Shown here in pieces: positions 8,971-17,803 of a stretch of 64,000 bases of DNA. This stretch comes from Clostridia bacterium (GTDB taxonomy: Bacteria > Bacillota > Clostridia > Acetivibrionales > STF1-152). The stretch is from contig JANQLN010000057.1 of NCBI GenBank assembly GCA_028280575.1, positions 33,164 to 97,163 of the forward strand, read 5' to 3'. The position numbers and the translations under genes were made by a program. The number at the start of each line of letters is the position of its first letter. The stretch's first letter is position 1. The notes beneath the pieces were generated by a model. The model had not been told where the DNA came from. It ran no database searches and saw only the letters and a program-made list of their open reading frames with translations.

Positions 8971-10422
8971 ATGTATAATAATCCAAACATAGTTTTTATT
9001 CTTACAGATGATATGGGGTATGGAGACGCGAGCTGCTATGGTGCTACAAAAATAAACACCCCCAATATCGACAAGCTTGCCCGGGAAGGAATGCAGTTTA
9101 TGGACGCACACTCATCCTCCGCAGTCTGCACGCCTTCACGCTATAGTGTACTGACAGGACGCTACTGCTGGAGAAGCCGCCTCAAGCGCGGTGTTCTCAG
9201 CGGACATGGACCTGCACTCATAGAGCCTGGCAGAATGACAGTTGCCGGCATGCTGAAACAAAATGGCTATGTTACTGGAGCATTCGGCAAATGGCATTTG
9301 GGTTTGAATTGGGTTAAAAAGGATAGTTCAAAGGAGCCTGCAAGGATAAATGATTTCAATAAAAATGAAAATCCGGAAGATTATGATTACAGCAAGCCTT
9401 TAACCGGAGGGCCTTTAGACCATGGTTTTGATTATTTTTACGGTATTTCAGGTTCATTGGATATGCCTCCCTACTGTTATATAGAAAACGACCATACTGT
9501 AGGAATACCTGACAGGGAAAAAAGCCCTTATATGTTTCAGCAGAGAAGAGGGTATATGGTCGAAGGCTGGAAAGATGATGAAGTAGATTTGAAATTTACT
9601 GAAAAAGCAATAGAATTTATAAAAAGCAATGTTAAGAGCACTCCCGGCAGGCCGTTCTTTGCTTATATCCCTTTTGCAGCTCCGCACAGGCCCTGTGTAC
9701 CGCCGGACTTCATAAAGGGTAAAAGCCAGGCAGGACTGCGTGGCGACATGGTTGCCCTGGTTGACTGGTGTGTGGGTAAAATCACAAATACTCTTGATGA
9801 ATTGGGCATAACAGAAAATACCTTGATAATATTCACCTCGGATAATGGGGCCCGGGCATGTGATATAGATGGAAACATGTATGGCCACAGGTCATGCGGA
9901 GATTGGAGAGGATACAAGTCTGATATATGGGAAGGCGGGCACAGGGTTCCATTTGTTGCAAAATGGCCTAAAGCTGTTCGGGCAGGAATTAAGACATATG
10001 AAACTGTTTCTCTAATGGATTTTATGGCAACATGTGCTGAAATCACAGGAGTTGATCTGCCCAGTGATGCCGGTGAAGATTCATTCAGCTTAATGCCGGT
10101 ATTCAGTCAGGCAGGAGAATCTCTACCGGTACGTGACTGTTTGGTGCACCATTCACTCAATGGGATGTTTTCCATTCGCAAAGAAAACTGGAAATTTATT
10201 GACGGGATAGGTTCGGGCGGTTTTGCAACGCGTCCTGACGGCTGCCTGGTTAAAAATCCCATAGCAGCAAGTGAAGGAATCAAAGGTCAATTATACGACA
10301 TGGCAAACGACCCCTGGGAAGTAAGCAACCTGTATGCAAAAGAATCAAAGGTAGCTGATGAGCTTATGGAGACACTCAGCAATATTAAAGAGAAGGGAAC
10401 AAGCAAGTTCAAAGAACGGTAA
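8971..10422 (+). CDS. Sulfatase (arylsulfatase family S1)
   Basis: The 483-residue enzyme has the N-terminal metal-binding motif FILTDDMGYGD (residues 9-19), the sulfatase signature CTPSRYSVLTGRY with Cys53 (CxPxR), which is converted to formylglycine, and GKWHLG near residue 110 and TSDNGA near 290. The Cys-type site in an anaerobe is usually matured by a radical SAM anSME encoded elsewhere. No secretion signal is visible, so it probably works in the cytoplasm on imported sulfated sugars. ATG 8971 is chosen because GGGG lies at the right distance; the ATG at 8956 has no ribosome-binding site. The substrate cannot be read from the sequence. Confidence 0.93.
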   Translation: MYNNPNIVFILTDDMGYGDASCYGATKINTPNIDKLAREGMQFMDAHSSSAVCTPSRYSVLTGRYCWRSRLKRGVLSGHGPALIEPGRMTVAGMLKQNGYVTGAFGKWHLGLNWVKKDSSKEPARINDFNKNENPEDYDYSKPLTGGPLDHGFDYFYGISGSLDMPPYCYIENDHTVGIPDREKSPYMFQQRRGYMVEGWKDDEVDLKFTEKAIEFIKSNVKSTPGRPFFAYIPFAAPHRPCVPPDFIKGKSQAGLRGDMVALVDWCVGKITNTLDELGITENTLIIFTSDNGARACDIDGNMYGHRSCGDWRGYKSDIWEGGHRVPFVAKWPKAVRAGIKTYETVSLMDFMATCAEITGVDLPSDAGEDSFSLMPVFSQAGESLPVRDCLVHHSLNGMFSIRKENWKFIDGIGSGGFATRPDGCLVKNPIAASEGIKGQLYDMANDPWEVSNLYAKESKVADELMETLSNIKEKGTSKFKER

Positions 10423-10591
10423 TTGATTAACCGTTAAAAAGAATCAGCCTATGTCTCTTTTGTAAAATATATATTAAAAAATTTACGCCCCATTAATATA
10501 AAGGCTGGTTGGACTCTTATGACAAGGTGAAGAATCTGATGAATTTGCGGAAAAAATAAAAACATTACCCACTTTCTAAACACCTGCAAAA

Positions 10592-10636
10592 GTTTGAAAT
10601 CCTTATAACTCAAGGAGTTTCAAGCTTTTTCTTTTT
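10592..10636 (+). terminator. Intrinsic terminator
   Basis: A near-perfect stem (TTTGAAATCCTT with AAGGAGTTTCAA) is followed by CTTTTTCTTTTT. It lies 170 bases after the sulfatase stop and before the XRE regulator promoter. The rest of the 10423-10771 gap shows no gene. Confidence 0.75.
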
Positions 10637-10722
10637 AACAGGTGCCAAAAACGAATTTATTTCAAATCAAGTATTTTAAAAAAAATTTATAAATTTCATA
10701 CATAAGTTTACTAATCTTTACA

Positions 10723-10751
10723 TTGCGTGAAACGATAGATGTAGTTATAAT
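10723..10751 (+). promoter_or_regulatory. Sigma-A-type promoter of the XRE regulator gene
   Basis: TTGCGT (10723-10728), a 17-base spacer and a perfect TATAAT (10746-10751) lie just upstream of the GGGGGTAGG ribosome-binding site and the ATG at 10772. Confidence 0.6.
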
Positions 10752-10771
10752 TATACGGGGGTAGGTAAAAA

Positions 10772-11392
10772 ATGTCTATTTTTGGTTTGCGATTAAAGGA
10801 ACTCAGAGATGAAACAGGAAGAACACAGGGTGATATAGGCAAGCTGCTTGGCAAATCGGCAGCAGCCATCTCAAAATATGAGATGGGTGACCGCCAGCCC
10901 GGTCTTTCCGATATATCAAATCTGGCAAAATATTTCAATACAACATCAGACTATATGCTTGGTTTGTCAAATCACAAAATCAGTCTGGCAAACATTGCTG
11001 CACAATTGCGCAGTATAATAGGTGAAAAGTCAATTAGGGCCTTTATAGCTGATGTAAAAAGTAAAACCGGCCACGAGTTAAACAGTACTGATATTGAAGA
11101 TTGTTTAAATGCTTCAGCCTTTCCGTCAAATGAATTATTAAATATCCTGTGCAATTATTCAGGAGTGAATAAGGATTTTTTTCTGGAATATACGGAGTCA
11201 ATAAAAAAGGGCAGATACTCTTCTCCACAATTCGAAGAGCTTGAAGCTTATCTATCTCATCCTCAATTTAAAGCCGCTGTTAAATTGATTATAAAATTAC
11301 TTAAAAACCAATTGGATATAATTATATTTGATAAGCTTGCAGACAGCATGATAAAGCTTAAAGAAAAAAGTGGTAATGAAGACAGCCGTTAA
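10772..11392 (+). CDS. XRE-family transcriptional regulator
   Basis: The 206-residue protein has an N-terminal Cro/CI-type helix-turn-helix (residues 4-62: LKELRDETGRTQGDIGKLL, SAAAISKYEMGDRQPG, LAKYFNTTSDYMLG). The C-terminal part, about 140 residues, is mostly helical and unrecognised; it may be a sensing or oligomerisation domain. The ATG follows GGGGGTAGGT. The gene stands alone between convergent neighbours, so its target cannot be deduced. Confidence 0.88.
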   Translation: MSIFGLRLKELRDETGRTQGDIGKLLGKSAAAISKYEMGDRQPGLSDISNLAKYFNTTSDYMLGLSNHKISLANIAAQLRSIIGEKSIRAFIADVKSKTGHELNSTDIEDCLNASAFPSNELLNILCNYSGVNKDFFLEYTESIKKGRYSSPQFEELEAYLSHPQFKAAVKLIIKLLKNQLDIIIFDKLADSMIKLKEKSGNEDSR

Positions 11393-11464
11393 AAGTAATG
11401 CTTTATAACAAAACCAGCAGTAAAAATCAAGGCAGCTTTCCTTTTGCCCGCGTGTTCCCTTACA

Positions 11465-12289
11465 TTAATCCAGTTTATCCTTCAGTCTTGATATTAATAA
11501 TTTGGCTTCATCGGTATTGTTGCTTTGCAGCAGGCCGTCAATTTTAAAAAACAGCCATTTCGCATCACTTTCAAGATCATGGTACTGCTTTGATCCGCTT
11601 TCTATTGTCCATTTGGTTATTTCAAATACAAGCTTTAAAACCATAAAATTAAATAATGTAATAATTATCATGACCACAAAGCACATGATCCGGTGAAAAA
11701 CCGTCATTAAATTAAAATATTCATGAAAAATGACTACTATAATACAATCTGTCAAAGTTATGCTCATCAAAATAGAAGTGAGTATAATATTTATTTTCCG
11801 GTTCAGCTTGGTCGAAACAAAAACTATATAATATTTAAAAAGAAAAACTATCAAAGCAATCTGCAGCAATCTCAACGGCAATATTGCAAAAAATTTAGGC
11901 CATTGGCTCAAAAGAAAGTCATCTAACCCTTCAAAAACATAGGTTATCAAAAAAAGTGTATACATATTTTCCATTGTAATACTTATTAATAATACAATTG
12001 CTATTGAAAACATTGCCCTGTATAATTCAATTTTATAAACAAACACCAGCATCAATAAATATACAATTGTCAATATAAGCATATTAAAAACAAAGTTAGG
12101 AACAAAAGGCCGCTCTATTATCATTACAATAAGTAAAACACAAATTGAAAGAACAAATTTGAAAAGGTTGGTTTTTTTCCTCACATCCAGGAATTTTTTT
12201 TCTCCTGCAACCAAAAGCATCAGAGTCAGATAAATTGCCAAATCAGGTAACCATACCAAAAAAACGTTTATAAAAGTCGGTTTATCCAT
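11465..12289 (-). CDS. Polytopic membrane protein resembling an AgrC-type sensor without its ATPase domain
   Basis: The 274-residue protein has about six to seven hydrophobic segments over residues 1-230 and a short cytoplasmic tail (KQYHDLESDAKWLFFKIDGL, then about 20 residues ending RLKDKLD). The tail resembles the H-box/dimerisation helices of AgrC and Spo0B-like GHKL sensors (xxHDxxxxxxxxxGLLQxxxxxEA), but there is no catalytic ATP-binding domain before the stop. Start 12289 (MDKPTFINV) is preceded by GAGGTGAGGGGG; an upstream extension of 44 residues lacks such a site. It could be a natural receptor subunit or a truncated sensor. Function unknown. Confidence 0.6.
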   Translation of the reverse strand: MDKPTFINVFLVWLPDLAIYLTLMLLVAGEKKFLDVRKKTNLFKFVLSICVLLIVMIIERPFVPNFVFNMLILTIVYLLMLVFVYKIELYRAMFSIAIVLLISITMENMYTLFLITYVFEGLDDFLLSQWPKFFAILPLRLLQIALIVFLFKYYIVFVSTKLNRKINIILTSILMSITLTDCIIVVIFHEYFNLMTVFHRIMCFVVMIIITLFNFMVLKLVFEITKWTIESGSKQYHDLESDAKWLFFKIDGLLQSNNTDEAKLLISRLKDKLD

Positions 12290-12452
12290 AAAAGTAAACC
12301 CCCTCACCTCAATTTTAACCCAATAACTATCCAAAGTAAATAGACTGCAGCGAAAAATTCTACTATATAATGTCATGTAAGCTATCCTAAAATTACATCG
12401 GAATTCTTGCATTAAAGCCATATTATATAGAATTGTTGTGTTGCATATTGAA

Positions 12453-12529
12453 TGGTCGGGGCGACAGGATTTGAACCTGCGACCCCATCGTCCCGAACGA
12501 TGTGCGCTACCAAACTGCGCTACGCCCCG
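12453..12529 (-). tRNA. tRNA-Pro (anticodon CGG)
   Basis: The minus-strand sequence folds into a complete cloverleaf of 77 bases including an encoded CCA. The acceptor stem CGGGGCG pairs with CGCCCCG, the anticodon stem is CATCG/CGATG, and the loop TTCGGGA gives anticodon CGG for proline. The T arm carries GGTTCAAATCC. It reads CCG codons. Confidence 0.96.
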
Positions 12530-12590
12530 ATACCAAATATAATTCTAACAGCATTTAATAAAAATTGCAATAATTAAAAAGATTGAGTTT

Positions 12591-13697
12591 CTAGTGCATA
12601 AAGAAACTTTTGAATTTAGAAGCAAAACTTGAAAATATATAAGCTTGTGTTGTTTTTTTATTTAAAACCTCATTTTCAGCAATACATTCAACTGTCCTTG
12701 CAATATCCGAATTCTGATAAGAGATGATAAATGGGCTCTGTTTCCTTATTGACTTTGATACTATACGGGTTTCGGGCAGAAATCCAATTGAAGTAAGATT
12801 ATAATCCAAAAACCTTTTAACAACATTTATTATCTTATCCGAAACAAATTTGCCTTCATTACTGCTTTCGCACCTGTTTATAAGAAGCGCCAGCTTTACA
12901 TTTCTATTGCTGTCAAGTATCACCTTGATTATTGAATAGGCATCTGTTATGGCATGGGGCTCGGGAGTCGTCATAATAATTGTCTCATCGGACGAAAAAA
13001 TAAAATTTGTTATATTGGTAGACAATCCGGCTCCCGTATCTATCAAAACATAATCAAAATTCTTCTCAAGGTATTCAAAACCGGAGATTATCCTATTAAA
13101 CTGCAAGGAGGATAGATTAGATAATCCCTGAATACCACTGCCTCCGGGCACAAATTTAATTCCCTCAGGCCCATCGATTAAAATGCTGCTCAGCTTTCTT
13201 GATCCGTCAATTACATCAACAAGATTATACCTTGGACATAATTTAAGCAAAACATCCACATTGGCCATACCTAAATCTGCGTCAAGCAGCGCTACCTTTT
13301 TGCCTTTTCTTGCAAGGGAAATAGCATAGTTAATAATAAATGCAGTTTTGCCGACTCCACCCTTGCCGCTTGTAACTGTTATAAACTTGCATTTATTAAA
13401 ATTGCTTTGAGTTTTAAGCGCACCTGAATTAAAGATGTCCACTTTCAACGTATGTTTACTTATATTCCTGTCTACAATTTTGCCTGTTACCTGAATCTGT
13501 CCAAAAGCAGATGATACCGTCATATTAAGCTTGCAATCAATGTTGAGTGGAATATAAAAACCATTTTTATAAGGTGACCTGATTTCCAGGACACTGTTGT
13601 GTACTGAAAGGATTGTTGACTCATATGTGTCTCTGTAAAATGGAGAACGGGTTGTCATACTTATTGCCTGACCCGTCTGAAATCCATAAGTATCCAT
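12591..13697 (-). CDS. MinD/FlhG-like ATPase with an N-terminal PilZN/YcgR-like domain
   Basis: The 368-residue protein has a deviant Walker A SGKGGVGKT at residues 110-118, LLDADLGMANVD near 140 and a switch region with DYVLIDTGAG, all typical of the ParA/MinD family and closest to FlhG/YlxH. The first 95 residues form a beta-rich domain resembling the N-terminal domain of YcgR/PilZ proteins. FlhG family members control flagellum number or polar placement, but no flagellar genes are in this window. ATG 13697 follows GAGGT by five bases and is preferred over the TTG at 13709. The tail lacks an obvious MinD membrane-targeting helix. Confidence 0.75.
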   Translation of the reverse strand: MDTYGFQTGQAISMTTRSPFYRDTYESTILSVHNSVLEIRSPYKNGFYIPLNIDCKLNMTVSSAFGQIQVTGKIVDRNISKHTLKVDIFNSGALKTQSNFNKCKFITVTSGKGGVGKTAFIINYAISLARKGKKVALLDADLGMANVDVLLKLCPRYNLVDVIDGSRKLSSILIDGPEGIKFVPGGSGIQGLSNLSSLQFNRIISGFEYLEKNFDYVLIDTGAGLSTNITNFIFSSDETIIMTTPEPHAITDAYSIIKVILDSNRNVKLALLINRCESSNEGKFVSDKIINVVKRFLDYNLTSIGFLPETRIVSKSIRKQSPFIISYQNSDIARTVECIAENEVLNKKTTQAYIFSSFASKFKSFFMH

Positions 13698-13911
13698 AAC
13701 ATACCTCAATTTTTATTTTTACACCGTTCATTTTATATTACAACACTTTTCGTGTCAATATGACAATAATTTGAGCACTTTGCTTATGTTACGATTTTTA
13801 AAATAGAGCATACCAAATATGAATAATTCAGTATGCTCCATTCTTGAAGCTCATTAAGGTGCAAAATACTAAGATGTAAGTCTTGCCTGACAATATGGTT
13901 TAAAAAAAATA

Positions 13912-14256
13912 TTACCACTTACCCTTTTTCATATGAGTTTCCAGTTCTGCTTTGCATCTTTGCTTAATAACCCATCCTTCATCCTTTGCCTTTTCAAATG
14001 TGGAAACGCATCCGGGATCAAGGTCAATTTCAATTCCTTCTTTACATAATTCAATCATCTCATCCGCAAGATTTATAATTTTCATATGAATGTCATTAGT
14101 CCTGTCTGAATTATATATTTTCTTTGCATCATCCTCATAAATTTCTATGAATTTTTCTTTTGGCGCTCCACACTTGGGACATTTGTCAGGAGCCTGGTCT
14201 CCCTCATGGACGTAACCACAAACACTGCATCTCCATAGCTTGTTCAAAATCATCAT
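13912..14256 (-). CDS. Rubredoxin-domain (rubrerythrin-like) protein
   Basis: The 114-residue protein starts with a rubredoxin-like iron site typical of rubrerythrin C-termini (WRCSVCGYVHEGD, then CPKCGAPKEKF). This is followed by an 80-residue helical segment without the ExxH diiron motifs of full rubrerythrin. It is therefore a stand-alone electron-carrier or redox-sensing protein rather than a peroxidase. Two adjacent ATG codons (14256 and 14253) are possible starts after GGAAGG. It probably contributes to oxidative-stress defence in an anaerobe; this is inference. Confidence 0.75.
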   Translation of the reverse strand: MMILNKLWRCSVCGYVHEGDQAPDKCPKCGAPKEKFIEIYEDDAKKIYNSDRTNDIHMKIINLADEMIELCKEGIEIDLDPGCVSTFEKAKDEGWVIKQRCKAELETHMKKGKW

Positions 14257-14314
14257 CCTTCCATAATTTTATGCTATAAATATACCCCAACAAATACATT
14301 TATAACAAAATAAA

Positions 14315-15424
14315 TCAGCGGATTGTTACCTTGCCGTTAACAGGTACAATCTGCACCCAGGTCTGGCCGGGATTAAGCAAAATAAAGTTTCCGTCAGAAT
14401 CGCGGTATTCCGTAGCTGAAAACCTTGACTGTTTTGACCATGTTATGTCTATTGCCTTTCCACCCGTAATATAATAACCTTTTCCGCTCCCTACATTCAA
14501 AACCTCCTGCCTGCCTGCGGCATCACCTTTAATTGTATGACTCTTTACATATTGAATTATTATATTTTTTGCTTTAAGCTGCTCACCGCTCACCCTTTCA
14601 ATTTGGGGCTTGCCTTTTCTGAACCTTAAGTAAAGCTCTGTTTTTTCATCATACTCATATCCGCATGTATAATATGAATACTTTATTTGAATATTGCCGG
14701 CCTGTTTACCGTCGCCCAGCGGGACATCCCTTTCGTTGTAGCCGAAAACCAAAGGTTTATCAGTGGTCTTTCCATAGCCGGCCCTATCCACATATTTCAA
14801 AATTCTCTCCATTGATGTATAAGAATCCTGCCAATTTGTCCTATCCTTTGTAATATCCCAGAAAATTTCTCCTCCATTTTGTACTCCATTTGCATTATTA
14901 ATTTTATATTTTGCTATATCCCTTTTTGCTTGAGGGCTCCATCCAAAATGTATATATATTGCGTCATGTTCCATTGCGTAATCTATAAAATAATGGCGCG
15001 CGCTGCGTACAGGGCCAATCATAGCAGGATTTTTACCCCAGAATACCGGCATCAAACGCGTCTCTCCGCCTTCTACAATTATTTCATATATAACCTGGGC
15101 TTTATCCAGTCCTCCCTGGGGAAGGGACTTTGTACCTTCATTATCAATCATAACCGCATAGGGCCTCATACCCTTTTGTGGGAATTCAAAATCAATTGCC
15201 TCATACGGTTTTTCATTTTTGTCTTTTTCATTATTGTCATTTGCCCTGGTTTCTTCAGCAACATCTTGCCCGATTTCCTTTACAACCTCCCCCTGGGTAA
15301 TTTTAATAATTTTATTTATGTCTTCCGTTGTTTCCTCAACCATTGTTTCCTTACTATCGCCGCATGAAGCAATTACAAAAACTGAAAAAAAAGCCAGCGC
15401 AGCTATTAGTAATTTTTTATGCAT
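14315..15424 (-). CDS. DUF3048 domain-containing lipoprotein (YerB-like)
   Basis: The 369-residue protein begins with a lipoprotein signal (MHKKLLIAALAFFSVFV, lipobox IASC with Cys21). A charged linker follows, then the DUF3048 N-terminal domain (RPYAVMIDNEGTKSLPQGG, GPVRSARHYF) and C-terminal domain (GKGYYITGGKAIDITWSK, NPGQTWVQIVP). It should be anchored to the outer face of the membrane. YerB of B. subtilis is a member with no firmly assigned role. Its position between the rubredoxin-domain gene and DUF1292 gives no further clue. Confidence 0.9.
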   Translation of the reverse strand: MHKKLLIAALAFFSVFVIASCGDSKETMVEETTEDINKIIKITQGEVVKEIGQDVAEETRANDNNEKDKNEKPYEAIDFEFPQKGMRPYAVMIDNEGTKSLPQGGLDKAQVIYEIIVEGGETRLMPVFWGKNPAMIGPVRSARHYFIDYAMEHDAIYIHFGWSPQAKRDIAKYKINNANGVQNGGEIFWDITKDRTNWQDSYTSMERILKYVDRAGYGKTTDKPLVFGYNERDVPLGDGKQAGNIQIKYSYYTCGYEYDEKTELYLRFRKGKPQIERVSGEQLKAKNIIIQYVKSHTIKGDAAGRQEVLNVGSGKGYYITGGKAIDITWSKQSRFSATEYRDSDGNFILLNPGQTWVQIVPVNGKVTIR

Positions 15425-15545
15425 AATATTCCTCCAACATTTTTTCCTGTATAATTAAATTCTGCAAAATAAGAAAGAATTCCTTCATTCGCTGCTTACA
15501 TGAACGTTTTTAATTCTATTTTAGCAGGAAAGCAAAATCTTGTAC

Positions 15546-15830
15546 TCATTCTTCTTCCATAAAATCAAATTCATCTTCCATTTGCATTTTAAAAGCTTCA
15601 TATACCTGGCTTAATTCATCATCATCGTGGACATTAACAAGGCATTCGTCACCGCCGTCGTGTTCAATTTTCAATATAACAAATTCCTCTTCAACCGCTT
15701 GTCCATTATCATCATATGGCAATAAAACCACATATTCTCCGCTTTCCATTTCTATAGTCCCGACGTACTCAAACTCTTGTTCCTCTCCTTCTTCATCAAT
15801 CAAAACTAAAACATCATCTCTATCTTCCAT
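15546..15830 (-). CDS. DUF1292 family protein (YrzB-like)
   Basis: The 94-residue acidic protein has the DUF1292 pattern (VLIDEEGEEQEFEYVGTIE, YVVLLPYDD, FVILKIEHDG). The start at 15830 follows GGAGG at a spacing of about ten; an upstream in-frame extension of 22 residues has no ribosome-binding site. In Clostridia and bacilli this gene usually follows ireB and yqgF, and it does so here (77 bases after yqgF). Function is unknown. Confidence 0.9.
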   Translation of the reverse strand: MEDRDDVLVLIDEEGEEQEFEYVGTIEMESGEYVVLLPYDDNGQAVEEEFVILKIEHDGGDECLVNVHDDDELSQVYEAFKMQMEDEFDFMEEE

Positions 15831-15906
15831 TTCCAAAAACCTCCTGCAGATATTAAAATATTCTCCAAAAATGAACCACTTATGCCTCATATGCATTTCT
15901 TACAGA

Positions 15907-16338
15907 TTACAAATCCAACGGCCTGTCTTTTTTATATCTATCCAAATAACCCTGGAGTATGTAAATCGCGGATAATTTGTCAACCATGCCTTTCTTTTTT
16001 GACCTTTTAAGACCTGTTTCAATCATAGTCCGGCCGGCGGCAGCAGTCGTAAGTCTTTCATCCCACTCTTCAACCATTATATCAAGCTTATTTTCAAGCA
16101 CTGCCTTGAATAGAATTGTCCTTTCCGCCCTTTCACCTAATGAGCCATCCATATTTTTAGGTAAACCCAATACTATCTTTTCCACATCATATTGATCAAT
16201 AATTTTAGCCAATTCGTCAATTACATGATTATTTCCTTTATTTCTTATTGTTTTCAAACCCTGTGCCGTCCAGCCCATAGGATCGCTGACCGCAACTCCT
16301 ATTCTGCTGTCCCCATAATCCAAACCAAGTATCCTCAT
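15907..16338 (-). CDS. yqgF: YqgF/RuvX family putative Holliday junction resolvase
   Basis: The 143-residue protein has the RNase-H-like fold motifs MRILGLDYGDSRIGVAVSDP (catalytic Asp7), VLGLPKNMDGS and VEEWDERLTT, which match the YqgF family (pre-16S rRNA nuclease/Holliday junction resolvase). ATG 16338 follows GAGGT; a longer frame starting at 16410 has poor support. It lies in the conserved ireB-yqgF-DUF1292 arrangement, here interrupted by an aldo/keto reductase gene. Confidence 0.93.
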   Translation of the reverse strand: MRILGLDYGDSRIGVAVSDPMGWTAQGLKTIRNKGNNHVIDELAKIIDQYDVEKIVLGLPKNMDGSLGERAERTILFKAVLENKLDIMVEEWDERLTTAAAGRTMIETGLKRSKKKGMVDKLSAIYILQGYLDRYKKDRPLDL

Positions 16339-16446
16339 CCCATACCTCTTCTGCAAAGTCTTTCCCCATAATAATCTACCATACTGCTTTGCATCCAGCA
16401 TTGCTCCCATTAGGGCATTCCTTCCCTAAATCATCCCTTTAGCAGC

Positions 16447-17394
16447 TTAAATCACCTTTATGCAAAATTGGGGACAGCTGGTCCCGCAATATCCACAAAG
16501 CAAGCATTTATCCATATCAACTGTTACTATTTTGTCATTTATGCTCAATGCCGACTGTGCGCATCTGGCTACACATTTCCCACAGCCTGTACACCATTCA
16601 TGTATATGGAGTTTCCTCTTTTTTGCCCTGACTTCCTTAAGTAAACCTCCGGGAACTTTAATTCCGCTAAAAACACGTACGTTCATCTCCACTTCCATAA
16701 CTGTCTGCATGCCAATTGCAACGGAATGCAGACAGGGCAGTCCTAATACAAATTCAATACATTCATCGTAATTTGACAGAAGGTTTCCGCCTCCTAAAGG
16801 CTTCATGCCATATATACCCTTACCCGAATCATAGCATTGCTTTATAGCTTTTAACATATCACCAATGCTGCCGTCTCCAATACCTGTTCCATTAATATTG
16901 ACAATGGGATGTACAACATCAATTTCAGGCATATCCGCACAGGCTTCCACTACCTCCACATTGTGGGTTGACACTCCTACGGCACGTAATATACCTTTTT
17001 CCCTGTTTTCCAAATATGTTGAAAGAGCGTCTTTATGGCCTTTTAATGTCAGCCTGCTTTCCTGCTCGTGCATAAGGAAAATATCTATTACATCCCTGTC
17101 CAGTTCCTTTCGGGCTTTTTCAATACTGTTAAGTGCACCCTGCCTTGAATATGCATAAGATTTAGTAGCAATCACAGGATTGCAGCCCGATATTTCAATA
17201 GCTTTCCTTATATATCCATACGTACCATAAAGCTCAGCCGTATCAATAAAATTAACTCCCAGTTCCAGGGCCCTGGAAATTACTTTTGCCCCTTCATCCG
17301 GAGGCATATTTGCCTGCAGCGGGCCTACTGTCAAAGCTCCAAAACATAATTTTGACACATATATTCCAGTATTCCCTAAAGATTGATAATTCAT
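16447..17394 (-). CDS. Aldo/keto reductase with C-terminal two-[4Fe-4S] ferredoxin domain
   Basis: The 315-residue protein has an AKR barrel (FIDTAELYGTYG with the catalytic Asp and Tyr, VIATKSYAYS with Lys, IFLMHEQ with His). It ends in a ferredoxin domain with CTGCGKCVARC and CLLCGYCGTSCP. The ferredoxin-fused AKR subfamily is common in anaerobes, and its substrates are mostly unknown. It lies 11 bases downstream of ireB copy 1, so it is probably cotranscribed with ireB and yqgF, which is not the usual gene order. Confidence 0.92.
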   Translation of the reverse strand: MNYQSLGNTGIYVSKLCFGALTVGPLQANMPPDEGAKVISRALELGVNFIDTAELYGTYGYIRKAIEISGCNPVIATKSYAYSRQGALNSIEKARKELDRDVIDIFLMHEQESRLTLKGHKDALSTYLENREKGILRAVGVSTHNVEVVEACADMPEIDVVHPIVNINGTGIGDGSIGDMLKAIKQCYDSGKGIYGMKPLGGGNLLSNYDECIEFVLGLPCLHSVAIGMQTVMEVEMNVRVFSGIKVPGGLLKEVRAKKRKLHIHEWCTGCGKCVARCAQSALSINDKIVTVDMDKCLLCGYCGTSCPQFCIKVI

Positions 17395-17405
17395 ATCAAA
17401 TAATT

Positions 17406-17678
17406 CTACCTGTCCTTTTCGGGTGAAGCCTGTCTATCAAGATAAAACCTGACTATTTCTTCCAAGAGCTCATCCCTTTCAAGCTTTCTTACCATGCTTC
17501 TGGCATTATTATAGTTGGTTATGTAAGTAGGATCTCCAGACATTATGTAACCGACAATCTGATTAATCGGATTATATCCTTTTTCCTTTAAAGCATGATA
17601 AATTGATAAAAGTATATCTTTTGCTTCATTCACATTATCTTTTTCTACCTTGAACATCATTGTTTCATTATCAGCCAT
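17406..17678 (-). CDS. ireB: IreB family regulatory phosphoprotein (UPF0297), copy 1
   Basis: The 90-residue protein matches the IreB/UPF0297 family ([31 protein letters not shown]). In Enterococcus the N-terminal threonines of IreB are phosphorylated by the Ser/Thr kinase IreK and the protein modulates cephalosporin resistance; the ETxxF threonine (Thr6) is kept here. It differs from copy 2 upstream at only about seven of the first 81 positions, and has its own promoter. Confidence 0.93.
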   Translation of the reverse strand: MADNETMMFKVEKDNVNEAKDILLSIYHALKEKGYNPINQIVGYIMSGDPTYITNYNNARSMVRKLERDELLEEIVRFYLDRQASPEKDR

Positions 17679-17753
17679 AACTGTCTTTCACCCTTTCCCA
17701 ATATATTAAGCAAATTGCTCATATTACCTAACATTATTATTGCATATACGAAT

Positions 17754-17782
17754 ATATTAATACAATACATGTAATTGTGCAA
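17754..17782 (-). promoter_or_regulatory. Promoter of ireB copy 1
   Basis: On the minus strand TTGCAC (17777-17782) is separated by 17 bases from TAATAT (17754-17759). The same spacing and the same TGTATTAATAT core occur upstream of copy 2, so the promoter was duplicated with the gene. Confidence 0.65.
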
Positions 17783-17803
17783 CAAATCATCGTTAAAACG
17801 AGT

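Noticed and set aside
12290..12421. 44-residue N-terminal extension of the AgrC-like membrane protein
   Set aside because: The extension is not membrane-like, and the internal ATG has a better ribosome-binding site.
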